A stretch of 64,000 bases of DNA from Nanosynbacter sp. (GCA_015257455.1 JABZKD010000004.1:1-64000); one strand, 5' to 3'. Counted from the stretch's first letter, positions 50,993 to 61,234 are shown. The notes: generated from the sequence alone by a model not told the origin. Translations and numbers: made by a program.

Positions 50993-51021
50993 CAAGAATA
51001 CCCGAGTTCCGAGTATTCTTG
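50993..51021 (-). terminator. Terminator of the 51113 gene
   Basis: CAAGAATAC and GTATTCTTG stem with a T tract on the minus strand, about 90 bp after the stop. Confidence 0.75.
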
Positions 51022-51112
51022 TCCAAGATTAGTTATTTTTAAGGTACACTTTCTTCGTTTCACCACTCATTTTGAGAGAAAAAATGAGAATTTATTTTGC
51101 GAGAAATAATTA

Positions 51113-51619
51113 CTATTGTAAGTGATGAATATTTCGTTTTCCTTTCTTTTTAATAAACAAGAAGACTAGAAGAAAGCTAATTAATCCCCCTAAAATTGCC
51201 AGAATCCACCAAAAATCCTTCAAAGTTTGACCGACCTGACCTAACATTGGTACTTCTGAAATTTCCTTTTCATCTAATTCCCCCTCATCCTCGTCGGTCG
51301 TCTCGAGCTCACCTTCTGGCACCTCACCCTCCAATACTTCACCTTCAGAGATTACTTTTTCTGAGCTCTTACTATCAGAATTTTTATCATCAGAATTTTC
51401 ATCTCCCACTGTATTTTCTCTACCCTCCACCCCAGAATCCTGCTCAGATTTTTCTTTTACAATCCCCGAAAGCACAATATTTCTATCAGCTAATTCCGTT
51501 TTTCTCAATGTCGCAAAAACTGCCGAGTTCGCCCCAAACCCCAGTCCAAGCGCCAACACGCTGAAACCTAAAATTCCTAGTACAGTCTTTTTTATTTTCT
51601 TTGTTTGCTGATTTTTCAT
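51113..51619 (-). CDS. Secreted/anchored acidic surface protein, function unknown
   Basis: 168 residues. The N-terminus KKIKKTVLGILGFSVLALGLGFGANSAVFA is a signal peptide. The middle (residues 45-125) is a low-complexity Glu/Asp/Ser segment with EGEVLEGEVPEGELE repeats. A C-terminal membrane helix (FWWILAILGGLISFLLVFLFI) and a basic tail KKKGKRN follow. No LPXTG motif. GAGGTAAT precedes the ATG. A paired-box element lies about 110 bp upstream. Confidence 0.7.
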   Translation of the reverse strand: MKNQQTKKIKKTVLGILGFSVLALGLGFGANSAVFATLRKTELADRNIVLSGIVKEKSEQDSGVEGRENTVGDENSDDKNSDSKSSEKVISEGEVLEGEVPEGELETTDEDEGELDEKEISEVPMLGQVGQTLKDFWWILAILGGLISFLLVFLFIKKKGKRNIHHLQ

Positions 51620-51730
51620 ATTACCTCACTGTTTTATTTACCTGTACCATAGCGAAAAATCTCAAAAATCACAACCATAAGCATTTTAAAAAATAATTTA
51701 ACAGAGGTAAAATCCCTCAAAATTTTTTAG

Positions 51731-51766
51731 CATAAGCAAGTTATCAATTACCATAAGCAAGTTATG
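51731..51766 (-). promoter_or_regulatory. Paired 14-bp boxes upstream of the 51113 gene (locus A)
   Basis: CATAAGCAAGTTAT occurs at 51731-51744 and 51752-51765, 21 bp apart. Each copy has CATAA/TTATG-like dyad symmetry. The element sits 111 bp upstream of the start at 51619. The same double element recurs at 63024-63057. Confidence 0.6.
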
Positions 51767-51862
51767 ACCCACAAAAAAATCTCAAAATCCGCTCAAAAAT
51801 CCGCTCAAAAGCACACCTAAACTCCATCCAAAATCTACCCAAAAACCACCCACACCCCCCAC

Positions 51863-51892
51863 AAAAAAAGTACGCTAGACGCGTACTTTTTT
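51863..51892 (-). terminator. Terminator of gyrA
   Basis: AAAAAGTACGC and GCGTACTTTTTT stem directly after the gyrA stop on the minus strand. Confidence 0.9.
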
Positions 51893-51904
51893 CTAAAGAC
51901 CTAG

Positions 51905-54535
51905 TTATTCGTTAGTCTCTTCTTCATCTTTTTCTTCTGGCAAGACAATGCCGATTGAAGCCACCGTGTCACCTTCTGCCATTCGCATAATGCGTACACC
52001 TTGCGTAGCACGTCCAAGGGTTGGAATATCTTTCACCGCCACACGAATCGCCTGACCGTTTGATGACATCATAATCACCTCGCTCGCCTCTGGATCTAAG
52101 GTATGCACCGCCACGATTGGACCAGTCTTCGCTGTCACTGCCGCTACCTTGATGCCCACACCACCACGCTTATGAGTTGGGAAGTTGGCCACCAAAGTAG
52201 ACTTACCGTAACCATTCGCGGAAACTGCGATCAATTTCTGTTTTGGATCGGTCACGATATCCATACCTACCACTTCATCTTTCGGACGTAGACGCATCCC
52301 ACGCACGCCCATTGCTGAACGACCCATCGCACGTACATCTGCTTCATTAAAGCGGATTGCTTGACCAGCTGAGGTAGAAATAATGATATCATTCTTCCCT
52401 GTAGTTGGTTTCACCCACTTCAGTTCGTCTCCTGGATCCAATTTAATTGTAATTAGACCATTCGAACGCACGTTCGCGTAATTCTTCATCGCGGTCTTCT
52501 TGATTGTACCGTTCTTAGTCGCCATAAAGAGGTATTCATCCGCCTCGTCATCACTCTTATCATCCGACTGCTGATTGTCTTCGTTATATTTAATAATCTC
52601 CGTAATCTTTTCATCTGGATGCATATTCAACAGATTCACTGCTGCCGTACCCTTCGCCGTCAAAGAAGCCTGTGGCACTTCGTAAGCCTTCATCTTAAAC
52701 ATACGGCCCTGCGAGGTGAAAATATAGAGGAAATCATGAGAATTTGTCGTCAAAATCTGCGAAATTACATCTTCTTCCTTCGTAGTCATGCCCCTCTTTC
52801 CCTTGCCACCACGGTTTTGGCGGCGGAAATCGGTCTGCGATACGCGTTTAATATAATTCTCTGCTGTCAGCAAGATCACACTTTCTTCTTCTGGAATCAA
52901 TTCTTCTTCCGAGAATTTACCTAGTTCATGATTGAAAATTTTCGAACGACGCTTGTCGCCATATTTTTCTTTCATGGCTAGAAGTTCTTCTTTCACCACG
53001 TTCAAAATCTTCGCTTCATCGGCCAAAATTTCTTCGTATTTCGCAATCAAAGCCATCAATTCTTGTAGTTCTGCTTCAATCTTATCGCGTTCCAAGCCCT
53101 GCAAACGACGTAGTTGCATTGCCAAAATCGCTGCCGCCTGAATTTCCGAAAGACCAAAACGTTCCATCAAACGCTTATCGGCATCATCATAAGATTCGCG
53201 AATCGTTTTAATCACTTCATCGATGTTATCCAGGGCAATTTTCAAACCTTCAAGAATATGAGCGCGTTCCTTAGCCTTACGTAGATCGAACTCTGTACGA
53301 CGACGAATCACTTTTTGACGGTGTTTAATAAATTCCACCAAAATTTCCTTCAAGCCCATAATGCGTGGCTGAATTCCGTTCACCAAAGCCAGCACATTAT
53401 AGTGGAAATTGGTCTGCAAATCCGTCATCTTATAGAGCTGATTCAAAATCTTCTTTGGATAAGCATCTTTCTTTAGTTCCACCACTACGCGAATCTTACC
53501 GCGTGCCGACTCGTCACGCGCATCCGCAATGTGAGTTAATTTTTTATCTAAAACTAACTGACGAACCTTCTCGATGAAACCTTCCTTACTCATACCATAA
53601 GGCACTTCGGTAATCACGATATTAAAGCGGCCATTCTTGCGCTCTTCGATGTTGGCTACCGCACGAATCGTTACCGAACCCTTACCGGTCGCATAAGCCT
53701 GCTTCATCGGTGCGCCACCGTAAACTTCGGCACCCGTTGGAAAATCTGGACCCTTCACATGTTTCATTAAATCTTCCAGACTTGCCTCTGGGTTTTCAAT
53801 CAAAGCCACCGTCGCATCCACTACTTCACCGAGGTTATGTGGTGGAATATTAGTCGCCATACCGACCGCGATACCCATCTGACCATTCAAAAGAATATTT
53901 GGCAAGGCTGCTGGCAAAACTACTGGCTCTTTTTCTGTACCGTCGAAGTTATCACGAAAATCTACGGTTTCCTTCTCGATATCTGCCAGAAGTTCTGCCC
54001 CCACCTTGTCCATTCTAGCCTCAGTATAACGTGAAGCCGCTGGATCATCACCGTCCATCGAACCGAAGTTACCCTGACCTTCTACCAAGGTATAACGCAT
54101 CTTCCAAGGTTGCGCCAAGTTCACCATTGCATCGTAAATCGAAGAATCACCGTGTGGGTGGTATTTACCCATCACTTCACCGACGATACGCGCCGACTTC
54201 ACTGTCGCATGTGGTGCACGCCAACCATTTTTATACATCGCATAAAGAATACGGCGATGTACCGGTTTCAAACCGTCACGCACATCTGGCAAGGCACGAT
54301 CAATAATCACTGACATCGAATAACGCAAGAAAGAATCTTCCATCACGTTCTCAACCGTCAATTCTTCCACCCCATCCACAGCACGGTGCGCGGTTAGTCC
54401 CCCCAGATGAGCATCTTCCATCTCCTCTACAGCTTCCTCAATCATTTCTTCTGCGACATTTTCCGCTGCATTCATATCAGCATTGATTTTTTCATCATTT
54501 GGCTCTTGTGGAACTTTTTTATCGTTTTTCGTCAT
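51905..54535 (-). CDS. gyrA: DNA gyrase subunit A
   Basis: Breakage-reunion subunit of the type II topoisomerase. VHRRILYAMYKNGW precedes the catalytic tyrosine region DPAASRYTEARMDKV. The QRRLQGLERDKIEAE coiled-coil base is followed by a C-terminal beta-pinwheel whose GyrA-box is QNRGGKGKRGM (about residue 595), the signature that distinguishes GyrA from ParC. 876 residues. It follows gyrB by 14 nt. Confidence 0.96.
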   Translation of the reverse strand: MTKNDKKVPQEPNDEKINADMNAAENVAEEMIEEAVEEMEDAHLGGLTAHRAVDGVEELTVENVMEDSFLRYSMSVIIDRALPDVRDGLKPVHRRILYAMYKNGWRAPHATVKSARIVGEVMGKYHPHGDSSIYDAMVNLAQPWKMRYTLVEGQGNFGSMDGDDPAASRYTEARMDKVGAELLADIEKETVDFRDNFDGTEKEPVVLPAALPNILLNGQMGIAVGMATNIPPHNLGEVVDATVALIENPEASLEDLMKHVKGPDFPTGAEVYGGAPMKQAYATGKGSVTIRAVANIEERKNGRFNIVITEVPYGMSKEGFIEKVRQLVLDKKLTHIADARDESARGKIRVVVELKKDAYPKKILNQLYKMTDLQTNFHYNVLALVNGIQPRIMGLKEILVEFIKHRQKVIRRRTEFDLRKAKERAHILEGLKIALDNIDEVIKTIRESYDDADKRLMERFGLSEIQAAAILAMQLRRLQGLERDKIEAELQELMALIAKYEEILADEAKILNVVKEELLAMKEKYGDKRRSKIFNHELGKFSEEELIPEEESVILLTAENYIKRVSQTDFRRQNRGGKGKRGMTTKEEDVISQILTTNSHDFLYIFTSQGRMFKMKAYEVPQASLTAKGTAAVNLLNMHPDEKITEIIKYNEDNQQSDDKSDDEADEYLFMATKNGTIKKTAMKNYANVRSNGLITIKLDPGDELKWVKPTTGKNDIIISTSAGQAIRFNEADVRAMGRSAMGVRGMRLRPKDEVVGMDIVTDPKQKLIAVSANGYGKSTLVANFPTHKRGGVGIKVAAVTAKTGPIVAVHTLDPEASEVIMMSSNGQAIRVAVKDIPTLGRATQGVRIMRMAEGDTVASIGIVLPEEKDEEETNE

Positions 54536-54549
54536 TTCTCATCCTTTCC

Positions 54550-56538
54550 TTAGAAGTCCAAATCATCAATATTAACTGAGGCGGCACGCGACTGAATAAA
54601 GTTTTTACGTAGTTCAACTTCCGTACCCATCAATTTCGTAAAAATCGCGTCCGCTTTTTCCGCATCCTCGATATTCACACGAATCAAAACACGATTCTCT
54701 GGGTTCATCGTGGTATCCCAAAGCTGCTGCGCATTCATTTCACCAAGACCCTTAAAGCGCTGTTGTGCCGTATAACCAGCCTGCTTGAAACGCTCATCTT
54801 CTGGATTAATCTTCAAGCCTTCCTTCACACGTTCTTCGATACGCTGCGTCAATTTCTCTTCCAAGGCTGCTTCGTCATAAATATAATCAATTTTACGGTT
54901 TGCCCCAGTACCCTTAATCAAGCCAAACAGTGGTGGTTTCGCCAAATAAACATGTCCACCCTTCACCACCTCTGGCATATAACGGAAGAAGAAAGTCAGA
55001 AGCAATGTCGAAATATGCGCACCATCCACATCGGCATCGGTCATGAATACAATCTTAAAATAACGCAGTCCAGAGATATCGAACTGATCACCAATCCCTA
55101 CACCTAGAGCCTTAATCAAAGACACCAGCTCCGCATTTGCATACATCTTATCTAATCTCGCGCGCTCGGTATTTAACACCTTACCGCGTAGTGGCAAAAT
55201 CGCCTGAATCTTCGAGTTGCGGCCTTCCTTGGCGGAACCCGCCGCCGAGTTGCCCTCTACAATGAAGAGTTCGCACTCTGAACGGTCCCTAGAAGAACAG
55301 TCAGCCAATTTCGAAGGCAAATTCAAACCCTCAAAGGCACCCTTACGAATCACGTTATCACGCGCCGCTCTTGCCGCCTTACGAGCACGCGCCGCCAAGG
55401 TCGCCTTACCGACAATCTTTTTTGCAATCGCTGGATTTTCCTCAAGGAAGTAACCGAAGTATTCGCTCATTACCTTGTCGACATAGCCACGCACCTCTGG
55501 GTTGCCCAATTTATTCTTGGTCTGGCCTTCGAATTCTGGGTTAGGCAATTTCACCGAAATCACCGCTGTCAAACCTTCGCGAATGTCGTCACCGGTTAGG
55601 TTATCTTCTTTTTCCTTCAAAAGATTATTCTTGCGTGCATAATCATTTAGTACGCGGTTCAAAGCCGTACGAAAACCTACCACATGTGAACCACCTTCAG
55701 GGGTCAAAACGTTGTTAGCGAATGGCTTCATAGTTTCTGCGTAGGTATCATTATACTGAACGGCAATTTCCACTTCCGAATCTTCAATCTGTTTATCAAC
55801 ATAGAAAATCGTATCCGAAAGCACTTCTTTGCCGTTATTTAGACGCTTCACGTAGCTCTTAATCCCACCTTCGAAGTAGAAAGCTTCTTTCGCACCCGTG
55901 CGTTCATCAAAGACTGAAATTAAAATTCCCTTAGTGAGGTAGGCCTGGTGTCTCGCATAATGTGACACCCAGTTGTAATCAAAAGTCGTGGTTTCCTTAA
56001 AAATAGTTGGATCTGGATAGAAAATAATGCAAGTTCCCTGTTTGCTTGTTCCACCTTCCACCTTCAAAGGTGCGACAGTTTTACCCGTTTCAAATTCAAT
56101 GTGATGGACTTTTTTCTCACGATAAACTTCGGCAATCATCTTGGTTGAAAGTGCGTTCACAACAGAGGAACCCACCCCGTGGAGACCAGATGAAACCTTA
56201 TAGCCACCGCCACCGAACTTACCACCGGCGTGTAGCACTGTCAAAACCGTTTCTAGCGTTGATTTATGTGTCTTTGGGTGAAGATCTACCGGAATACCAC
56301 GTCCGTTATCTTCCACCTTTACACCCCCGTCAGCCAGCAATGTAATTTCGACTTTATTTGCATAACCCGCAATCGCTTCATCGATCGAGTTATCCGCAAT
56401 CTCTTTAATTAAATGATGCAAACCATCGTAACCGGTCGAACCGATATACATACCTGGACGCACACGAACAGGTTCAAGCCCTTCTAGAACTTGAATTTCT
56501 GAGCTGTCGTATTCTTCAACTTTTTGTTTTCCAGCCAT
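54550..56538 (-). CDS. gyrB: DNA gyrase subunit B
   Basis: ATPase subunit. GHKL motifs are EIADNSIDEAIAGYA, VEDNGRGIPV and GLHGVGSSVVNALS. The TOPRIM region has FIVEGNSAAGSAKEGRNSKIQAILPLRGKVLNTERA and MTDADVDGAHI. The C-terminus reads QRFKGLGEMNAQQLWDTTMNPE. 662 residues from ATG 56538, with AGAGG about 10 nt upstream. A promoter lies at 56658-56686, giving a leader of about 110 nt. Confidence 0.97.
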   Translation of the reverse strand: MAGKQKVEEYDSSEIQVLEGLEPVRVRPGMYIGSTGYDGLHHLIKEIADNSIDEAIAGYANKVEITLLADGGVKVEDNGRGIPVDLHPKTHKSTLETVLTVLHAGGKFGGGGYKVSSGLHGVGSSVVNALSTKMIAEVYREKKVHHIEFETGKTVAPLKVEGGTSKQGTCIIFYPDPTIFKETTTFDYNWVSHYARHQAYLTKGILISVFDERTGAKEAFYFEGGIKSYVKRLNNGKEVLSDTIFYVDKQIEDSEVEIAVQYNDTYAETMKPFANNVLTPEGGSHVVGFRTALNRVLNDYARKNNLLKEKEDNLTGDDIREGLTAVISVKLPNPEFEGQTKNKLGNPEVRGYVDKVMSEYFGYFLEENPAIAKKIVGKATLAARARKAARAARDNVIRKGAFEGLNLPSKLADCSSRDRSECELFIVEGNSAAGSAKEGRNSKIQAILPLRGKVLNTERARLDKMYANAELVSLIKALGVGIGDQFDISGLRYFKIVFMTDADVDGAHISTLLLTFFFRYMPEVVKGGHVYLAKPPLFGLIKGTGANRKIDYIYDEAALEEKLTQRIEERVKEGLKINPEDERFKQAGYTAQQRFKGLGEMNAQQLWDTTMNPENRVLIRVNIEDAEKADAIFTKLMGTEVELRKNFIQSRAASVNIDDLDF

Positions 56539-56657
56539 CAAGAAAATACCTCTTTTAAGTTAACTTGATACCTCTCTGGCTCACCACCCACGTCTTTCCA
56601 AATGATTCTTTTGGAATCTTTTTTCCAGTCGTTTTAACCTCACTTGATATCTACTTT

Positions 56658-56686
56658 AGTGTAACCATTTTTACTTTAGCTGTCAA
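56658..56686 (-). promoter_or_regulatory. gyrBA promoter
   Basis: TTGACA (56686-56681), 17 bp, TACACT (56663-56658). The leader contains GATATCAAGTGAGGTTAA and a related GGTATCAAGTTAACTTAA near the ribosome binding site. Confidence 0.75.
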
Positions 56687-56768
56687 GGTAAAATGGCGAT
56701 ATTTCGCGTTCTAAGCCGTTTTAAGGCCCTTGTTCTAATTTTTTGGGTACTTATAGCCTTTTTGATTC

Positions 56769-59700
56769 TTAACGAATTTTAATCACCGTGCCGTCTTTTA
56801 GACGTCCATCTTCCTGATCAACCTCAGATACGGCTTCCATCGGTACATTTACCACCTCTGGTTCCGTAGCAGAAGAATTCTTTTCCGCCATCAAATCATC
56901 TAATTCCGCATTAATATCATCCAAGGTAAATTTCGCATCACCACTAGCCTCATCGTTATGAGACGCTTTGTTATCAAACACTTCATTATCCCCCGCCCTA
57001 GAACCCCTAGAGGCCTCGTCATCCTTCATTTTACTTAAGAATTCCGCCATCTCTGGACTTCCCGCCTTTGCCTCGCTGGCCGGCACTTTCTTCACCCCTA
57101 ATGGAATACCCTTTTCGTCTCGATCAAAATTATCTAAACCAAGCGCCGCGTCCATCGCTCCATCCCAAGGTTCATTGCTCGCAAAATTCCCATTTTCAAT
57201 ATTTGAAACAGCATCTTCACCATCACTAATTCTCAAGCGATCTTCAATTTCCTTTTCTACTTCTTCCCCTGGACGGCCGTATTTCTTCGCTGAATAATCT
57301 TTTAGCGCGGCAAAAATATTCCGGTCTTCCTTACCCCTCGGTGGCAAAAGCCTCATCGTAAATGGCGCCGACGGCATACCATGCATCAAAACCGTCGCAA
57401 TTGCGTGATAATTTGGCTGTTTATGTAAATCTTCCGCCTTAAAAGTCGGGGTAAAGACTTTTTCCATCATTTCCGCATCTGTTACACCCAGACGACCTGC
57501 AATAATCGTACCCACATTACCCAGCACACCTTCACGGATCTTATCTGTTAGCTGCGTCATAAACTGGTTCGCCACAATCAAATTCAAACGGAATTTACGA
57601 GCTTCCGACAAGATCGACTCAAAGGAATCTGTCGAGAAGTTCTGGAACTCATCCACGAACAGACAGAAATCCTTACGTTCATGCTCTGGCGTATCCACCC
57701 TTGACATCGCGGCTGTCTGGAACTTCATCACAAAAATCATACCCAGAAGCTTGGAGTTTAATTCCCCTAGCTTACCCTTCGAAAGGTTCACCAAAAGAAT
57801 TTTTTGTTGATCCATAATTTCACGAATATTAAAGCCCGATTTAGTCTGACCTAACACCCGTTTCATCATCGTATTTTGCTTAAATGGGCTCCATTTTGAA
57901 GCAAACCAAGTTACCACCTCGCCTGCATCGTTTGATTTCTGAGAAGCCGGAAATTCCTTCGTCCAATAATCAAAGAGGTCACGATCTGTTACATATTTCA
58001 ACTTATCTGCCACTAAATCTGGATTGATAAATGGACTCGGAATATCCAGAAAAGTCGCTCCCCTCGGATCACTCATCAAAAGCAGGGCGGCATTTCTAAA
58101 CATCTGCTCACCACGTGGGCCAAAAATACCCGTATGTCCCGGGTCATACAGCGAATACAGCATATTAATCCCCTCTTGTACGATAAAATCTTTCTGCTCC
58201 GTGGTCGCAAATTCCAACATATTCATGCCAATTGGAAAATCTGTATCCGATGGGTCAAAATAAATCACATCATCGATACGATTTTCTGGCACCATCGAGA
58301 GCAATTCCTCCGTCACATCACCGTGCGGATCAATAAAACAGAAGCCTTTCCCGGCCAACATATCTTGATAGGCCAAATTCTTCAAAAGTACCGACTTGCC
58401 CATACCAGAGGAACCGATAATATAGGTATGGCGCCTACGGTCATCTTCACCTAGTTTAATCATTTTTGTGTTACCACGATATTCGTTAACACCCAGTTCC
58501 AGACCCTCTTCCACCAGTACGGTTGGTGCATCTACCTGCTTCGTCATCTGTCTCTCTACGCCCGATGATGGAATTGCCGCCTCAGATGGCAAATGAAAAA
58601 TCGAGGCCAATTCTTGCGTATTTAGAATCATCCCCTTTTTCTTAGTTGGGAAGAAGCGAAAAATATAATTCGTCACCAAAGTGTCCATTTTTTTCGCCAT
58701 ATCGTATTTGAAACCGTTCATGGTTGGCGAATCTAATTGTGAAAACGCTGCCACTACGCCACCAACTAAGGCCTCACTACGTTCATGGCTACTAGAATGC
58801 GCTACCACGCGAATCAAACATTCAAAAACCGGATACTTGGTTTTATTTTCAATCATTTGTGCTTCGTCGAGCTTCGCCTGCGAAACTTCCTTCGTCGTTT
58901 CCTTGCCTTTATCATACTCATGTAATTCCGGCACTTCGAATGGTGCGCGAATAACGTCCATGATTAAATTTAGTACTCGGCCCTGTCCGAAGAATCCGCT
59001 GCCAGACTTAACTTTTTTACCCTCACGTAAATTTTTTACAATTTCTTCAACTTTTTTTCGCCAACTATCCCCCACTGGGCGGAACATCAGCTGCAACCCC
59101 AACCCTTCACCTTTTTTCGCCTTCGCAAAAGCGTTCAAAATCGCTAATTGCGCATCCCATTTCGACTCTGAAAATACCTGGATTGGGTAATATTCTTCCT
59201 TCTTGAAAATCAGTTCACCACCTGCCACGTTACGGCTATCAGCATCTTCTTTCGCCTCGTCACCTAGCCCCGCATTCGAGAAAATATTTTCCACCTCGGC
59301 CTCTTCCAGGCGTGCCGTTGGATAAGAAGATTGAATTGCCTGCTTTACAATTTCCGTCGTCACAGCTGGCACCACGGCATAATACTTCACCAAACCATCG
59401 ACCACCACCATTTCGAATGAGAAATATTTTTGGCCGTATAATTTGGTATTAAAACTCTCTTTTTTCAGCGTCGAAGCGATAATTGAATACATAATTGTCG
59501 ACTGCGAAATCGCCTCTTCATTCACATCGCGCTCATCTCTTCCGCCGCCCTGAATATCATCAGTAGCAGGAGGTAAATGAATCAAAAGTGGAATTAATTT
59601 TAGTGAACGCTCATATTCCTTCGCCTTACGTTTTTTAGCTAAAATTTTCACCCCCACAAAGAGTGCTGCTACTAGAATTAGAATAAAAATTTGTACACCA

Positions 59701-59879
59701 ATTATGATGTTGTTGGAGAAAATTTTCGAGAAATCCGCCCCTTGCTTTGGCGCAAAAATTGAACTATTTTTTTGTTCATTTTGCCCATTTTTCGGGGTGG
59801 CACTTGCCGCACCAGAATCCGCCGGCGTCCCCGCCGCATTCTTTCGCATAATGATATTTTCCACCGGATTTTCGCTCAT
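56769..59879 (-). CDS. Large membrane-anchored TraD/TraG-type (type IV secretion-like) ATPase
   Basis: 1036 residues. A disordered N-terminus and a membrane helix (FILILVAALFVGVKILA, about 65-82) are followed by an alpha/beta domain. A HerA/FtsK-like motor comes next: Walker A IIGSSGMGKSVLLKNLAYQD near residue 482, FCFIDPHGDV and Walker B LFVDEFQNFSTDSFESILSEARKFRLNLIVANQF near residue 760. The C-terminal 180 residues are acidic and disordered. Related proteins are conserved in Patescibacteria. A role in DNA or protein translocation is inferred from the motor. No mating-pair genes such as virB6 or a relaxase are visible here. Confidence 0.8.
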   Translation of the reverse strand: MSENPVENIIMRKNAAGTPADSGAASATPKNGQNEQKNSSIFAPKQGADFSKIFSNNIIIGVQIFILILVAALFVGVKILAKKRKAKEYERSLKLIPLLIHLPPATDDIQGGGRDERDVNEEAISQSTIMYSIIASTLKKESFNTKLYGQKYFSFEMVVVDGLVKYYAVVPAVTTEIVKQAIQSSYPTARLEEAEVENIFSNAGLGDEAKEDADSRNVAGGELIFKKEEYYPIQVFSESKWDAQLAILNAFAKAKKGEGLGLQLMFRPVGDSWRKKVEEIVKNLREGKKVKSGSGFFGQGRVLNLIMDVIRAPFEVPELHEYDKGKETTKEVSQAKLDEAQMIENKTKYPVFECLIRVVAHSSSHERSEALVGGVVAAFSQLDSPTMNGFKYDMAKKMDTLVTNYIFRFFPTKKKGMILNTQELASIFHLPSEAAIPSSGVERQMTKQVDAPTVLVEEGLELGVNEYRGNTKMIKLGEDDRRRHTYIIGSSGMGKSVLLKNLAYQDMLAGKGFCFIDPHGDVTEELLSMVPENRIDDVIYFDPSDTDFPIGMNMLEFATTEQKDFIVQEGINMLYSLYDPGHTGIFGPRGEQMFRNAALLLMSDPRGATFLDIPSPFINPDLVADKLKYVTDRDLFDYWTKEFPASQKSNDAGEVVTWFASKWSPFKQNTMMKRVLGQTKSGFNIREIMDQQKILLVNLSKGKLGELNSKLLGMIFVMKFQTAAMSRVDTPEHERKDFCLFVDEFQNFSTDSFESILSEARKFRLNLIVANQFMTQLTDKIREGVLGNVGTIIAGRLGVTDAEMMEKVFTPTFKAEDLHKQPNYHAIATVLMHGMPSAPFTMRLLPPRGKEDRNIFAALKDYSAKKYGRPGEEVEKEIEDRLRISDGEDAVSNIENGNFASNEPWDGAMDAALGLDNFDRDEKGIPLGVKKVPASEAKAGSPEMAEFLSKMKDDEASRGSRAGDNEVFDNKASHNDEASGDAKFTLDDINAELDDLMAEKNSSATEPEVVNVPMEAVSEVDQEDGRLKDGTVIKIR

Positions 59880-59996
59880 TTTTGTCTCTTCTTTTGTCTT
59901 GTTTAGCTATGTCTTATTTTCTTAATTTATCTTCTTTATTTTCCTAAACTTTTTTCAGGCTAGCCTTTTTCTTTCCTATTTTCCTCTGATCTTCAT

Positions 59997-60842
59997 CTAA
60001 TTATCTTGTCCGAGTATTCTTCCATATCTGTCGAGCAAAAGTTTCGCGCTCAGCATTCTTTTTTGTCGATACTGTATGGTCGGACTTTTAATCTTCTTGG
60101 TTTTCTCAACTTCTTTCAGGATCTCTTCCTCTAAGCCATCTCTATCTCGCGCCTTCGGCAGATCTGTACCGATCAGTTTTCCATCTTCGAAAGTCCGCGT
60201 CCCCACCGTAACAATCTTACCCAAATCGCTTTTTGGCACCCCCTCATCACTGAATTCCTCCCCCTGTTCGACCTCCGCCCGTTCTGTCTCCAGATTTTTT
60301 TCTTGTTCAATCAGTGAATTTGCATTTTCAAAGCCTTGTATCTGCTCCGAATGAATTTGCATTGGGTTTACCTGCTCAAACTGCCCCTGTCCCGACACAC
60401 TATTCATCTGCACCCACTCTGGCACACCACCCGTCTGCATTCCCTCTGAGACGCCTCCTATCCGCATCTCCTCTGGAACACTGTTCATTTGCGCGTGCCC
60501 CGGCACACTATTCATCTGCGTCTGATTTAGTACGCCATTCATCTGCACTTGATCTGGCACACCGTTCATCTGCGCTTGCATCGCCATCTGACCCATCGCC
60601 ATCTGTCCTCTGTCAAAACCGTTCGATCCAGGCATTCCCTGAGCTTCAAACATTTGATTCAATCTCGCCACAGCTTCATTTTGCGTCATCCCAGTTGGAA
60701 TCTGTTCTGCCCCAAAACCACCCGAAGACATCTGCCCCACTCCATCCGGTACCTGTTCCACCACTAAAGAATTTAAGCCAGAAAAATCCTGTCGTTCTCG
60801 ATCATTTACTCCAGAAACCTGCCCAATATTTTTCTGATCCAT
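59997..60842 (-). CDS. Met/Gln/Asn-repeat protein next to the secretion-type ATPase
   Basis: 281 residues. Residues 80-165 are imperfect 8-10-residue repeats of the form QMNGVP/QMNSVPG with Met, Gln, Val and Gly. The C-terminal 75 residues are charged and helical (DRDGLEEEILKEVEKTKKIKSPTIQYRQKRMLSAKLLLDRYGRILG), which looks like the ordered part. No signal peptide. TAAAAT lies 6 nt before the ATG (leaderless). It may be a partner of the ATPase downstream; function unknown. Confidence 0.6.
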   Translation of the reverse strand: MDQKNIGQVSGVNDRERQDFSGLNSLVVEQVPDGVGQMSSGGFGAEQIPTGMTQNEAVARLNQMFEAQGMPGSNGFDRGQMAMGQMAMQAQMNGVPDQVQMNGVLNQTQMNSVPGHAQMNSVPEEMRIGGVSEGMQTGGVPEWVQMNSVSGQGQFEQVNPMQIHSEQIQGFENANSLIEQEKNLETERAEVEQGEEFSDEGVPKSDLGKIVTVGTRTFEDGKLIGTDLPKARDRDGLEEEILKEVEKTKKIKSPTIQYRQKRMLSAKLLLDRYGRILGQDN

Positions 60843-60877
60843 GTCTCTATTTTAGCATAAAGACTTTAAAAAAAATA

Positions 60878-61234
60878 CTATTTCACCATCTTGGTGAACA
60901 CAAAAAATAACAAACCAACAAAAATTGCCGGTAAGAAAATCAAAACCAGCAAATTTGTCACACTTGAAGCCACCAAAATCAACAACATAATCGGATACAT
61001 CGCAATAATTCCCGCCTTAAAATAGTCCGTCTGTGTAGTTCTGTTTTTTAGAAAAACTACCTTCAAAAACAGGTTCATCACCCAGGTAATAATTCCAAAA
61101 ACCAGAACATAAAGCAGCACAAAAGCCAGCATAATCCCTAGCGGGCCGACCATCATTGGCGTAGTAGTGAAGAGCATAACTACCAAAATAACCAAAGAAA
61201 TTAAGCTTGAAATTCCGATCAAAAGATTAACCAT
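60878..61234 (-). CDS. Small four-helix membrane protein
   Basis: 118 residues, nearly all hydrophobic, with four predicted helices and a cytoplasmic loop KVVFLKNRTTQTDYFKAG in the middle. Start at ATG 61234, 6 nt after TATAAT (61246-61241), so leaderless; a TTG 18 nt upstream would sit in the -10 box. No family recognised. Confidence 0.65.
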   Translation of the reverse strand: MVNLLIGISSLISLVILVVMLFTTTPMMVGPLGIMLAFVLLYVLVFGIITWVMNLFLKVVFLKNRTTQTDYFKAGIIAMYPIMLLILVASSVTNLLVLIFLPAIFVGLLFFVFTKMVK

